Origin: Candidatus Micrarchaeota archaeon CG10_big_fil_rev_8_21_14_0_10_45_29
GTDB taxonomy: Archaea > Micrarchaeota > Micrarchaeia > Anstonellales > Anstonellaceae
Direction: 5' to 3'
Assembly: GCA_002778455.1 (NCBI GenBank)
Contig: PFCD01000005.1
Span: 27,295 to 91,294, forward strand
Length of the DNA stretch: 64,000 nt
Below, in pieces: positions 17,778-26,030 of this stretch. The translations under genes and the position numbers were made by a program. The notes below the pieces were generated by a model. It worked only from the letters and a program-made list of their open reading frames with translations. It ran no database searches and was not told where the DNA came from. Each line of letters opens with the position of its first letter. Position 1 is the first letter of the stretch.

Positions 17778-18860
17778 CTACAAATAATGGGTGGGGTTTT
17801 TTTTATTTTTCTTCTTCTCCTCAACGCTTCTTTGCGCAAAGCCTGCCGGGTCAATGCCGCGCAACCTTAGAATTTGCGCCGTTCTTCCCATAACAAGCGC
17901 AGGCGCTCGGGAGAGCTCATCCAAATCCTTTGCCCCGCACAAAAACATCGCGGTTTTAAGCTGGTTTTTCCATTTCTCCACGTTTTCGCGCGCCTTCTCA
18001 GCACGCAAAAACGGCATGGCGGCAGCGCCCATTTTTGCCCCAAGGCATATTCCTTTTGCAACATCGATTCCGCTTCTCAATCCTCCAGATGCAATGCAGT
18101 TCCCAAGAGGGGAAATTTCGGCAATAGCCGCAGAGGACAAATAGCCCCACTCCTCAAACCCTTCCACTCTTCCCCCTCTCTTATATTCAACCTTGCTCCA
18201 GGAAGAGCCGCCGGCGCCGGAGGATTCAACATATTTTGCGCCTGCCTCAAATAATTTTTGAGCAACCCCTGCATGAATTCCTGCGCCTGTCTCTTTTAAA
18301 ATTACAGGTTTTCCCATTTTTTTGCAAACATTTGAAATATTTGAAAACACACCTGCAAAATCTCTCTCCCCTTCCCCCTGCACGCACTCTTGCAAGGCAT
18401 TAAGATGCACCGCAAGCGCGTCCGCGCCTATTTCATCAAGCATTTCCCTTAATTTTTTTGCATCATATTGCCCAAGCTGCGCCGCCCCGACATTTGCAAT
18501 AATGGGGATATCAGGGGCAATATCCCTTAATTTGTAATATTTGCTTTTTTCCTTATCCTCAAGCATCGGGCGAGAGGAGCCAAGCTGCAATGCAATATTT
18601 TCCTCCTGCGCGGCTTTTGCAAGCTTTTTGTTTATCTCATGCCCGCGCGAAGTTCCGCCCGTCATGGCAGAGAAAATAAATGGGGCATCCAAGGTTTTTC
18701 CCAAAAACTTTATTTGAGTATTTACCTCATCCATATTTATTTCAGGCAATGCATTGTGCAAAAGCTCAATATCCTCAAAGCCGGCGCCACTCTTATATTG
18801 CACATCTTCCTCAAGGCATATGTCAATATGGGCATCTTTTCTTTTGTCTATCTTTTCCAT
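17778..18860 (-). CDS. fni: Type 2 isopentenyl-diphosphate delta-isomerase
   Basis: FMN-dependent interconversion of IPP and DMAPP for archaeal lipid synthesis. Features are RKDAHIDICLEEDV at the N-terminus, SAMTGGTSRGHEINKKLA, LGSSRPMLED, the glycine-rich FMN-binding GAGGSSWSKVE and GGLRSG in the second half. Length 360 is normal. The ATG follows AGGAGG by 8 nt, and that ribosome site lies inside the first copy of a 63-bp tandem repeat that forms the leader. It appears to lead an operon with the 84-aa GluRS-like domain and gltX. Confidence 0.94.
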   Translation of the reverse strand: MEKIDKRKDAHIDICLEEDVQYKSGAGFEDIELLHNALPEINMDEVNTQIKFLGKTLDAPFIFSAMTGGTSRGHEINKKLAKAAQEENIALQLGSSRPMLEDKEKSKYYKLRDIAPDIPIIANVGAAQLGQYDAKKLREMLDEIGADALAVHLNALQECVQGEGERDFAGVFSNISNVCKKMGKPVILKETGAGIHAGVAQKLFEAGAKYVESSGAGGSSWSKVEYKRGGRVEGFEEWGYLSSAAIAEISPLGNCIASGGLRSGIDVAKGICLGAKMGAAAMPFLRAEKARENVEKWKNQLKTAMFLCGAKDLDELSRAPALVMGRTAQILRLRGIDPAGFAQRSVEEKKKNKKNPTHYL

Positions 18861-19021
18861 CAGCTTTGCCTCCTCATTTCATTCGTAGTCAAAGTCTCGC
18901 CAACCGACGATTCGGTTGCCGATCAGCTTTGCCTCCTCATTTCATTCGTAGTCAAAGTCTCGCCAACCGACGATTCGGTTGCCGATCAGCTTTGCCTCCT
19001 CATTCTTTATAGTCAAAGTCT
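18860..19021 (-). repeat. 63-bp tandem repeat forming the fni leader (two exact copies plus one diverged)
   Basis: Copies at 18860-18922 and 18923-18985 are identical; a third, partial and diverged, runs 18986 to about 19021. Read on the minus strand, each full copy ends with GAGGAGGCAAAGCTGA, that is, a ribosome site. Each also holds a 7-bp stem, CAACCGA-CGAT-TCGGTTG. Only the diverged distal copy has a TATA-like CTATAAAGA (about 19001-19009), so it may be the active promoter. Confidence 0.9.
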
Positions 19022-19106
19022 GGCAAAAATGCATTCTGCATTTTTTCCATACCCTCAATTTGGCATTTTCAGTTTAAAAAGAGTGCTATGCCGTCAATAA
19101 GCGAAA

Positions 19107-19150
19107 AAGGAAAAAACTCTATTCTCCTCACCAAACCGGATTTTTTCCTT
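19107..19150 (-). terminator. Inverted repeat downstream of the MEMO gene
   Basis: AAGGAAAAAA (19107-19116) and TTTTTTCCTT (19141-19150) are perfect 10-bp complements with a 24-nt loop, starting 4 nt after the MEMO stop codon on the minus strand. This resembles the purH inverted repeat. A separate short palindrome, AAAAATGCA-TTC-TGCATTTTT, is at 19025-19045. Confidence 0.5.
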
Positions 19151-19153
19151 ATT

Positions 19154-20098
19154 TTATGCTATTGCAAATGAAGAATAAGCCACAACTTTTTCCTCACTCC
19201 CACCAATTTGCTGCCCAGAGTTGGTATATTTAAGCAATTTAGCCCTCCTTCCACCAGCCAATTTCGCATATTCAATACCCGCACAAATAGCCCCATAACC
19301 ACAAATGCTCAAATTCTTTAGCTCAACTTCACGCGCCAACCCATCATTATCCATGTTTTTTATCATCTCTATTGGCTTTTTATCCAGCATTTTAGCCCTC
19401 TCCCCACTCTCATAATGGGTAAAATCACTTGATGCCACAAACACAAAATTCTTATCCTTAAATTCACTCATCTTCACTGCCTCAAAAGCCGCCCTTCCCA
19501 CATCTTTTGCAACCTCAATTGTTTGCATTCCCAAATTAACCGCAACAATTTTTATTTTCGGGTTTATCTTCTGCAAAAAGGGAAGCTGCACCTCCAAAGA
19601 GTGCTCGCGCATATGCGCAGTTTCATTTTTTTCGCAAAATTTACTTCTCTTAATAATTTCCCCGGCAACCCTCAAATCAGTTTCGCTTTTTCCAAGCGGG
19701 GTTTTCCATTCCTCAAAAGAAACATTTGCCAACCCGCCCACCCCGGTATGGTTCGGCCCTGCCATTATAACCGTGGTATTTTCTTTTTTCAGGATGCTTT
19801 CCGCCGCAGCATAAGAGTATGCCGCGCATTGCCCGGAATACACAAGCCCTGCATGAGGCACAACTATTGCCTTAATATTTTTTTCAAAATCCTTCGCACC
19901 AAACTCTTCTTTTTCCTTCCCATCCAAATCCAAAATATCTTTTTTTTCCCGCCCGCTTTTCTTTAAGGGCGCCTTTGCCATTTCATTTTTCACATTTTTC
20001 AATTCATCCCTTGCTTTTCGCAAATAAGCATCCACCATCCTCTCAAGCGCCTGAGCGCTTGCAGGGTAAAAAGTTCCTGCAACAGCCGGATATCTCAT
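19154..20098 (-). CDS. amrB: MEMO family protein (AmmeMemoRadiSam system protein B)
   Basis: Belongs to the MEMO1 family, a fold related to class III extradiol dioxygenases. It starts with the typical RYPAVAGTFYPAS, then IVVPHAGLVYSGQCAAYSY, ILAGPNHTG-like MAGPNHTGVGG, an EHSLEVQLPFLQ segment and SSDFTHYESG. The conserved His residues of the family's metal site are present (PHAG, NHTG, EHSLE). A 40-residue charged insertion after position 40 (KNVKNEMAKAPLKKSGREKKD) is longer than usual. The start follows GGAGG. Partner AMMECR1 and radical SAM genes are not next to it. Confidence 0.93.
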   Translation of the reverse strand: MRYPAVAGTFYPASAQALERMVDAYLRKARDELKNVKNEMAKAPLKKSGREKKDILDLDGKEKEEFGAKDFEKNIKAIVVPHAGLVYSGQCAAYSYAAAESILKKENTTVIMAGPNHTGVGGLANVSFEEWKTPLGKSETDLRVAGEIIKRSKFCEKNETAHMREHSLEVQLPFLQKINPKIKIVAVNLGMQTIEVAKDVGRAAFEAVKMSEFKDKNFVFVASSDFTHYESGERAKMLDKKPIEMIKNMDNDGLAREVELKNLSICGYGAICAGIEYAKLAGGRRAKLLKYTNSGQQIGGSEEKVVAYSSFAIA

Positions 20099-20219
20099 AA
20101 AAACTCCTCCAAACCCAAAACCACGCCTGCCATTTCAAACCCGCCAAAGCCATAAAAATCCTTGCCGAAAATCCAATTCATTGCAGGCAAAACTCTTTGC
20201 AGGCGGCAGAATTTTTCCC

Positions 20220-21002
20220 TCAATCCACCAAAATGGTGTATTTGCTGATATAAATTTGCGCCAGCATAACAATCAAATAAGGCAATATAATAAGCGAATT
20301 GAATGCAAGCACAATCCATGATGCAACAAAGTGCACGTTAAAGGGCAACACATTGTCAAGCAGCCCGAACACAAAAAACAAAATAAAGTCAAGCACGCTC
20401 AGAAGAATAAGCGCAACCACAATCCATTCAAAGACAGCGCGCGGGCTTTTTGCAACCACTCTCAAGCCCCTTTGCAACGCCCTAAAGGCCCTCACATCAT
20501 CCATCACAAGCGCCGCAGGCATCAAAAGAAGCCCAAGCCCGACAACAAAATTAAGAATCGGCGCAAGCACTGCCTGCGCATTATATTCATACGCAACAAC
20601 CTGGATAATGAGCAAAATCATCGTAGCGCTCAAAAACACCACAAACACCGAATTCGTCATCTGTGCAATGGATTTTATTACTTCCATCTCCAATCTGCGC
20701 AAAGTCCTCTGCCTTTTCACAACCAAATTTATGCCGACAATTGCAAAGCTCATCAAATAAAGAGAAATCAAAAATGACACTCCCATCACAACCACGTCGA
20801 TTGTGGAGAGGTCCACAATGCTCATGGTGCGCAAATAAGTGGCGCCAAGTGAAATATATATGGGGTCCGCAGTATTGAGGGCGCTCACAATAAGGGGTAT
20901 CACAAGCCCCAAAAGCCCGGGCACAGCCGCAAGCACCAAAAGAGCGAAATTTTTGCGGTAAATGTCCCACGTGTATTTTAAAAGGGATTTTCTTTTATCC
21001 AT
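20220..21002 (-). CDS. Polytopic membrane protein of unknown function (DUF4013-like pattern)
   Basis: 260 residues with about six transmembrane helices in two blocks (FALLVLAAVPGLLGLVIPLIV, VVVMGVSFLISLYLMSFAIVGIN, VFVVFLSATMILLIIQVVAY, FVVGLGLLLMPAALV, IVVALILLSVLDFILFFVF, SLIILPYLIVMLAQIYI). The loop RALQRGLRVVAKSPRAVF is reminiscent of the DUF4013/YciC group of integral membrane proteins, but I cannot confirm membership. The short GGGGA site before the ATG is weak. The 120 nt between it and the MEMO gene holds nothing I can support. Confidence 0.75.
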   Translation of the reverse strand: MDKRKSLLKYTWDIYRKNFALLVLAAVPGLLGLVIPLIVSALNTADPIYISLGATYLRTMSIVDLSTIDVVVMGVSFLISLYLMSFAIVGINLVVKRQRTLRRLEMEVIKSIAQMTNSVFVVFLSATMILLIIQVVAYEYNAQAVLAPILNFVVGLGLLLMPAALVMDDVRAFRALQRGLRVVAKSPRAVFEWIVVALILLSVLDFILFFVFGLLDNVLPFNVHFVASWIVLAFNSLIILPYLIVMLAQIYISKYTILVD

Positions 21003-21255
21003 GTTTTCCCCTCAGCCCTCTACTGCTTATTACTAATACGCAATAGATTTTAAACCTCACTTGCGCGCAAGTTTTCTCCATTTTCCGGCTTATAACCAAA
21101 GCAAGAGCCCAAAACCAAAAAAACAAACAACGCTCCTCGCCCGCCCTCCTCTCCCGCCAAGCCAAAACCCGGCTAAAAAGAAAAGCTTTTTTTTGCAAGA
21201 AATTAGTTTTCGCGCGCCGGCTCAAGCTTAAATTCTTCCTTTTCCTATTTTTATT

Positions 21256-21639
21256 ATGGAAAAAATATCCAAAATAAGCATAACCACCATAAAAGAGGCG
21301 CAAGAGGCAATAAGGCAAACCGGCGCGTGCGAGCAGAGCATCCCCATAATGGCTCCAAAGCTTATTTTCATCACCTTAAAGATAAGCGGCATCAGGTGCC
21401 CTGTTGCCAACATATTAAAGCAGGAAGCGCTCTCACTTGGCGCAGACGCCTCAGTGTCTGCCCACGCGGTCAATTGCTCAAAGCCAACAACAGACGCGGT
21501 GCTTGCAGGCACCCTCAAGCAACTGAGGCAATTGGCAGTAAAGCTCAAAATGCAGGGCTACGGAATCCCAAAGCCCGCATCAGATGATTATGCCGCCCTT
21601 GCGCAAGAGCTCTCGGCAATGCTTTCAAAATACAAATAA
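21256..21639 (+). CDS. Stand-alone N-terminal domain of clostridial-type dihydropteroate synthase
   Basis: The whole 127-residue protein matches the roughly 120-residue domain that precedes the TIM barrel in clostridial-type DHPS proteins: IMAPKLIFITLKISGIRCPVANILKQEALSLGADASVSAHAVNC and DAVLAGTLKQLRQLAVKLKMQGYG. No barrel follows; the frame stops at 21639 and a membrane protein comes next. The role of this domain even in full DHPS is not established, so a function in pterin/folate chemistry is only a guess. TATA-like CTTAAATT is 26 nt upstream, giving a leaderless ATG. The antisense ORF 21228..21548 is its shadow. Confidence 0.82.
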   Translation: MEKISKISITTIKEAQEAIRQTGACEQSIPIMAPKLIFITLKISGIRCPVANILKQEALSLGADASVSAHAVNCSKPTTDAVLAGTLKQLRQLAVKLKMQGYGIPKPASDDYAALAQELSAMLSKYK

Positions 21640-21711
21640 AAAAATAAAATTTACCATGCGCTTTATTAATATTGGCAAGCAACATCAATTTGCTGGTTTG
21701 AGGTATTTTTC

Positions 21712-22446
21712 ATGAGCAAGAGCGAAAAAAACTTTGCCAAAGAGCATGCTTTGCTCTTTACAATACTTTTTGCAATAGTTGCCATACTTGCCTCATTTGT
21801 GCACCTCTCAAAGCTTTGGGGCGCCGAGGGGCAGACATTCACCCTCTTCGAATTCATAGGCCCCCTGCCGGCTGCAATTTTGGGCCCGTTTCTTGGAATA
21901 CTCGCCATTCTGGTGGCAAAAATAGCAACAACCATATATTCCGGGGCTCCGCTTGATTATGTCACCTTCCTGCGCTTTTTGCCGGTTCTTTTTGCAGCAT
22001 ACTTTTTCGCCAAATACAAGGACTCTTCCAAATATTCCAATTTTCTGCAGGCATCAATCCCACTCCTCTGCATCCTTCTCTTCGCAATCCACCCCGTGGG
22101 CTCTCAGGCGTGGTTGTTTTCACTTTACTGGCTAATACCTCCCATAACAATACTTTTGCTTCCAAGAAACCTTTTTTTCCGCAGCCTTTCAGCCACCTTT
22201 ACCCAGCACGCGATAGGGGGGGTGATATGGATATATTTTGTAAACCCCGGCACCCCAGAGAGCTGGCTTCTCCTTATTCCGTTGGTGGCGATAGAGCGCC
22301 TTGTTTTCGCAGTAGGCATAGCGCTCAGCTATATGGGTTCAATGAAAACTTTGCACCTTCTGAAAAATTCCGCAATATTTCGCCTGCGCACAGATGCGCC
22401 CCTGCCCTCTCACCAGCCACATCCGGGCAAAAAAGAAAAACACTAG
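21712..22446 (+). CDS. Polytopic membrane protein, possibly ECF-transporter S-component-like
   Basis: 244 residues, about six transmembrane helices. The pattern FIGPLPAAILGPFLGILAILVAKI followed by RFLPVLFAAYFFAKYK resembles substrate-binding S components of energy-coupling factor transporters, but the similarity is by eye only and no ATPase or EcfT gene is adjacent. The C-terminal 30 residues are basic and polar. The ATG has a weak GAGGT site 8-9 nt upstream. A 36-bp minisatellite begins 41 nt after its stop codon. Confidence 0.6.
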   Translation: MSKSEKNFAKEHALLFTILFAIVAILASFVHLSKLWGAEGQTFTLFEFIGPLPAAILGPFLGILAILVAKIATTIYSGAPLDYVTFLRFLPVLFAAYFFAKYKDSSKYSNFLQASIPLLCILLFAIHPVGSQAWLFSLYWLIPPITILLLPRNLFFRSLSATFTQHAIGGVIWIYFVNPGTPESWLLLIPLVAIERLVFAVGIALSYMGSMKTLHLLKNSAIFRLRTDAPLPSHQPHPGKKEKH

Positions 22447-22487
22447 CCCATCAAAAAATCAAAAAACCCCCCCTCCACAACTCCTGC

Positions 22488-22660
22488 AAATTTTGCAAAG
22501 CCCGCAATAAAAACCAGCCAGCCAAAATTTGCAAAGCCCGCAATAAAAACCAGCCAGCCAAATTTTGCAAAGCCCGCAATAAAAACCAGCCAGCCAAATT
22601 TTGCAAAGCCCGCAATAAACAACAGCCAGCCAAAATTTGCAAAGCCCGCACAAAAAAAGA
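22488..22660. repeat. 36-bp tandem minisatellite, 4 full units plus a partial
   Basis: Units start at 22488, 22524, 22560 and 22596, with a fifth degenerate unit from 22632. The consensus is AAATTTTGCAAAGCCCGCAA followed by TAAAAACCAGCCAGCC; units differ by one to three bases. There are no spacers, so this is not a CRISPR array. The unit length is a multiple of three and both strands stay open across it (for example a 12-residue ARNKNQPAKFCK repeat on plus). The remaining bases of this 314-nt gap carry only the promoter of the next gene. Confidence 0.92.
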
Positions 22661-22730
22661 AAAAGAATAAGCCCGCAAATTAAAAATTATTTTTTTTAGG
22701 AGTTTTCAGGTTTTTCCCTCTCTTAAAAAG

Positions 22731-22740
22731 TTTTATAAAT
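22731..22740 (+). promoter_or_regulatory. TATA box of the glycogen synthase gene
   Basis: TTTTATAAAT centred about 25 nt before the ATG at 22761, without a ribosome site, giving a leaderless layout. Confidence 0.65.
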
Positions 22741-22760
22741 TACCCCTGTGTCCCAACTTC

Positions 22761-24869
22761 ATGGAGCCTTATCTGATAGAAGTATCCTCTGAAGCCGGAA
22801 GAAAAGTGGGGGGCATATACACCGTATTGCGAAGCAAAGCCCGCTATTCTGCGATGAATTTTACAAACCGCTACATGTTTATCGGCTTTTATGACGAGAG
22901 ATGCGCGCACGACGTAAAATTCTCTTCCCCTCCAAAGGAGATGGCGCTAATTTTCGAATCCCTTGCAAAAAAAGGCATTTTCTGCCATTACGGAAACTGG
23001 ATATATGGCGCAAACACCCCTATAATTTTGGTGGATGCAAAAAATTTCTCCCAAAAAAACGTGCAATACGAGGACGGAGGGTTTACTAAGAACGATTTGC
23101 AGGTAAATTATATCAAATTCATATTATGGAAAGAATTCGGAATAGACTCCCTTATGGAGCGCTCGTATGACTTTGGCGAAAACGTTGCCTGGGGCTGGGC
23201 TGTGGGCATGCTGCTTGAGCAGCTTTGCAAAATCCCCCCCTTCTCCTCATCAAAAGCAATAGCTCATTTTCATGAATGGATATGCGGCTCGGCTCTTCTT
23301 TATGCCTGCCTCAAAAACATTCCCTGCTCCACCGTATTCACCACGCACGCGACCGTATTGGGGCGCAGCCTCTGCGCAAGCGGGGCGGATGTGCTAAAAA
23401 AGGCGCAAGAATCATCCGAGCCTATAGAAATTTCAGAGGCTTACCGCCTCAAAGTCGAGGGAAAGCACCAGCTTGAGATGGCGGCTGCAAAAAAATGCCA
23501 CGTCTTCTCAACAGTCTCGGAATCTGTGGCGCAAGAGGTGCGCTACATACTTGGAAAATACCCTGACGCAATCCTTCTTAACGGCCTTGACCTTGAGGAT
23601 GCAAAAAAGGAATTTCAGGTGCGCAACATCTCAAAATATGTGCGAGAGGAGCTTTTGCAGTTTGCCCAGTCTCTTTTTGCCCCATACTACCAGTCACGCT
23701 TTGACAACGCACTGCTTGTTTTCACTTCGGGAAGATACGAATTTACCAATAAGGGCTTTGACATCTTCATAAGCGCACTTGGCAAATTAAATTCCCAGCT
23801 AAAAAAAGAGGGGCAAAAAAAGCAAAAGCAGGTAATAGCATTCATATTCGCCCCATCAGCAACACGCGGGCCGAAAATTTCAATTATAAAAAATTACCTT
23901 TTGCTTGATAAAATAACCGAAATATTAAATTCAGTGCCTTCCGCAAGCCAGCAGCCCCATTACCCGAACGCACTCTCCCGCATAGAAGATGTAAAAAGCT
24001 CGCTAAAGCGGGAGCTTCTTGCAATGCATTCTGCCCTCATAAAAGACGGCCCCCTTCCCCCGGCATGCGCCTTTGAGCTCAACTATTCGCACGATGAAGT
24101 TTTATCCGCATGCAAAAGAGCCGGGCTTGATAATAAAGAAGAGGATGCGGTAAAAATAATATTCTATCCCTCCTACCTAAAGCCCAACGACGGGCTTCTA
24201 AACCTGCCATATGATGACGTTATTTCCGGCATGGATGCCGGAATTTTCCCCTCCCGCTACGAGCCGTTCGGCTACACTCCGCTTGAAGCAGGATTGCGCC
24301 TGAACATCGCAGTATCAACAGATGCCGCAGGATTCGGGCGCTACCTCCTCTCAAAGCAAAACCTTGAGAAAAGGGGCGTAAAAATCCTAAAGCTTTCAGG
24401 CGGGGCTTCCCACTCATCAGATGAGCTTGCGCAATATGTGAAAATGCTTTATACGGCAGAGCCGAGCGAGCTTGAGAGCCTGAAGCAGGATTCTTTCCAG
24501 CTTATGCACCTCTTTGACTGGAAAATATTAATTTCAAATTACCTAAAGGCTTATGATTTGGCATCCGAGCGCTTTTCGCACCCTGGCAAAAGCTCCCCCT
24601 CTCTCCAGCCCCCCCGCCCCCTGCTCGCAGGCTCAAAAAAAATGGCAATAGCCGCATCTGCGCACCATGGGCTTGTGCCATATAAAGAAAAATCACACGC
24701 CCTGCAAATAAGCGCAAGCATAAAAATTCCGGCAAAAAATAAAAAGCCCGCAATAGCAAATTTGAAGAAAAAGCTCTCCTCATCAAAAGTTTCCCCTCTT
24801 GCAAAAGCGCGCAAAAAGCCAGCAAAGAAAAGAAACTCTTCCAAAAAGAAAAGCCGCAAAAAGAACTAA
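22761..24869 (+). CDS. GT3-family (eukaryotic-type) glycogen synthase
   Basis: Transfers glucose from a nucleotide sugar to alpha-1,4-glucan. GT3 hallmarks are the N-terminal EVSSEAGRKVGGIYTVLRSKA, then HFHEWICGSALLY, FTTHATVLGRSL, FTSGRYEFTNKGFDIFISAL and the acceptor/nucleotide loop IFPSRYEPFGYTPLEAG. The core ends near residue 600. A tail of about 100 residues is rich in Lys/Ser/Pro and ends in RKKSRKKN, so the protein may bind anionic polymer or be loosely ordered. No branching enzyme, phosphorylase or debranching gene is adjacent. The N-terminus is at the family start, supporting ATG 22761. Confidence 0.93.
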   Translation: MEPYLIEVSSEAGRKVGGIYTVLRSKARYSAMNFTNRYMFIGFYDERCAHDVKFSSPPKEMALIFESLAKKGIFCHYGNWIYGANTPIILVDAKNFSQKNVQYEDGGFTKNDLQVNYIKFILWKEFGIDSLMERSYDFGENVAWGWAVGMLLEQLCKIPPFSSSKAIAHFHEWICGSALLYACLKNIPCSTVFTTHATVLGRSLCASGADVLKKAQESSEPIEISEAYRLKVEGKHQLEMAAAKKCHVFSTVSESVAQEVRYILGKYPDAILLNGLDLEDAKKEFQVRNISKYVREELLQFAQSLFAPYYQSRFDNALLVFTSGRYEFTNKGFDIFISALGKLNSQLKKEGQKKQKQVIAFIFAPSATRGPKISIIKNYLLLDKITEILNSVPSASQQPHYPNALSRIEDVKSSLKRELLAMHSALIKDGPLPPACAFELNYSHDEVLSACKRAGLDNKEEDAVKIIFYPSYLKPNDGLLNLPYDDVISGMDAGIFPSRYEPFGYTPLEAGLRLNIAVSTDAAGFGRYLLSKQNLEKRGVKILKLSGGASHSSDELAQYVKMLYTAEPSELESLKQDSFQLMHLFDWKILISNYLKAYDLASERFSHPGKSSPSLQPPRPLLAGSKKMAIAASAHHGLVPYKEKSHALQISASIKIPAKNKKPAIANLKKKLSSSKVSPLAKARKKPAKKRNSSKKKSRKKN

Positions 24870-24908
24870 CCGGGCAAAAGAAAAAGAGATGCGGGAAAGG
24901 AAAAAAAA

Positions 24909-25310
24909 TTATTGCACTATTCCCTTAACAGGGCTTTTCATGCTGTCTTTTGAGGCAACCGCTTCCAAATCCCTCTCAACAACCTCTATTTTCTCTTTCG
25001 CCTTAAGCAGCTCGCTTTGCAGGGCGCCTGTATCTGCATTCTCATAATTCGCTCCCTTCACATTTTCAATATGTGTCTGCGCCTTGCTTAATTTGGTTAT
25101 TATATTTTTTTCAACATCTGCATCAGCAACTTTTCCCATCTTTACCTCTTTCACAAGCGAGTCCGCCCTCTTCTCGCACATCGTTGCCTCAACAAGTATC
25201 TTCCCCTTAAGCTCGTTAGGGACCCTTTTGGTGCAACCGTTGCTTCCAAAAACAGAAAATCCAACCATTGTCCCGATAACAACCTTTGCCATTATATTTG
25301 AACCTTTCAT
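24909..25310 (-). CDS. Small exported protein, possible lipoprotein
   Basis: 133 residues. The N-terminus is a short signal-like segment (IMAKVVIGTMVGFSVFGSNGC) with Cys 26 placed like a lipobox cysteine, although the residues before it are not ideal. The rest is helical and charged, ending in a predicted coiled coil (LQSELLKAKEKIEVVERDLEA). Family not recognised. The ATG has AGGTGGGAG just upstream. It could belong with the downstream-facing membrane operon, but lies beyond the PLD gene. Confidence 0.6.
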   Translation of the reverse strand: MKGSNIMAKVVIGTMVGFSVFGSNGCTKRVPNELKGKILVEATMCEKRADSLVKEVKMGKVADADVEKNIITKLSKAQTHIENVKGANYENADTGALQSELLKAKEKIEVVERDLEAVASKDSMKSPVKGIVQ

Positions 25311-25352
25311 GCTCCCACCTTGTTTCTCTTATGCTCTTTAATGCTTTTAACC

Positions 25353-25934
25353 CTAAGTTTCCCTCAAAAGGGTTGCCAACTGCCAGTCATTCTCAAACAT
25401 TTGCGCATATTCGCGCACCGCCTCCCCCTCTATAACCGCCCCGGCTTCCCTATTGCTATCAACCGCCGATTTTGAGAAATTAATCGAGCCCACAAGCGCC
25501 CTCTTCCCGTCCAAGAGCATCATCTTGGAATGCGTAAGCTTAAACCCGGCAGATGCCCACCTCACAAGCACCCCTCCCTCAACAAGCGCCCCTGAAATTT
25601 CATCCAAATTATAAGAATTAACCCTTCCTTCCAAAATAACCCTCACTCTCACTCCCCTGCCGGCAGCCGTCACAAGCTCGCGCGCAATTTCCTCATTTGT
25701 AAATACATACATCTGGACATCTATGCTCTCTTGCGCAGAGCGTATCATTCCTATTATTTCCCCAGAGCTTCCGGGGGAAAAAACAGGCTCCACCTGCGCG
25801 CATCCCTCATTTTCAAAAAAAGAAACCCCTTGCCCGGAAAAAGAAAATTCCTGAGGAAAAAAAGAGGCTATAAAAAGAAAAATAATGGCACATGCGGCAA
25901 TTCCGCCAAAAAACCCCCTCATCAAATCCTGCAT
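25353..25934 (-). CDS. Single-HKD phospholipase D family protein (Nuc-like), membrane-anchored
   Basis: An N-terminal helix (GGIAACAIIFLFIASFF) anchors or exports the protein. The PLD domain covers residues 55-190, with EIIGMIRSAQESIDVQMYVFTNEEIA and one catalytic motif HSKMMLLDGKRALVGSINFS (HxKx4D followed by GSxN). Proteins of this size with one motif act as dimers; family members include the Nuc endonuclease of conjugative plasmids and various lipases. The position directly downstream of the six-gene membrane operon on the same strand (96 nt) suggests a link. Whether the substrate is DNA or lipid is not decided by sequence. Confidence 0.86.
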   Translation of the reverse strand: MQDLMRGFFGGIAACAIIFLFIASFFPQEFSFSGQGVSFFENEGCAQVEPVFSPGSSGEIIGMIRSAQESIDVQMYVFTNEEIARELVTAAGRGVRVRVILEGRVNSYNLDEISGALVEGGVLVRWASAGFKLTHSKMMLLDGKRALVGSINFSKSAVDSNREAGAVIEGEAVREYAQMFENDWQLATLLRET

Positions 25935-26030
25935 AATCCGCCCACCATTTTTTTACGGCTTTTATGAAAAATAAATGCGCCGCCTATTTCCCTATTTGCC
26001 GCAAAATGCAAAAATTTTATTTCCGGCAAA

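Noticed and set aside
18639-19100. 153-aa plus-strand ORF with an apparent repeated peptide
   Set aside because: It is antisense to fni; its peptide repeat only mirrors the 63-bp DNA repeat.
20095-20319. 74-aa minus-strand ORF between the MEMO gene and the membrane protein
   Set aside because: It overlaps the end of the membrane-protein gene, has no ribosome site that I can see and an unconvincing composition.
21228-21548. 106-aa minus-strand ORF
   Set aside because: The plus-strand frame matches a known domain; this one does not.
22488-22660. Possible CRISPR array with 36-nt repeats
   Set aside because: Units are directly adjacent with no spacers, and no cas-like gene is nearby.
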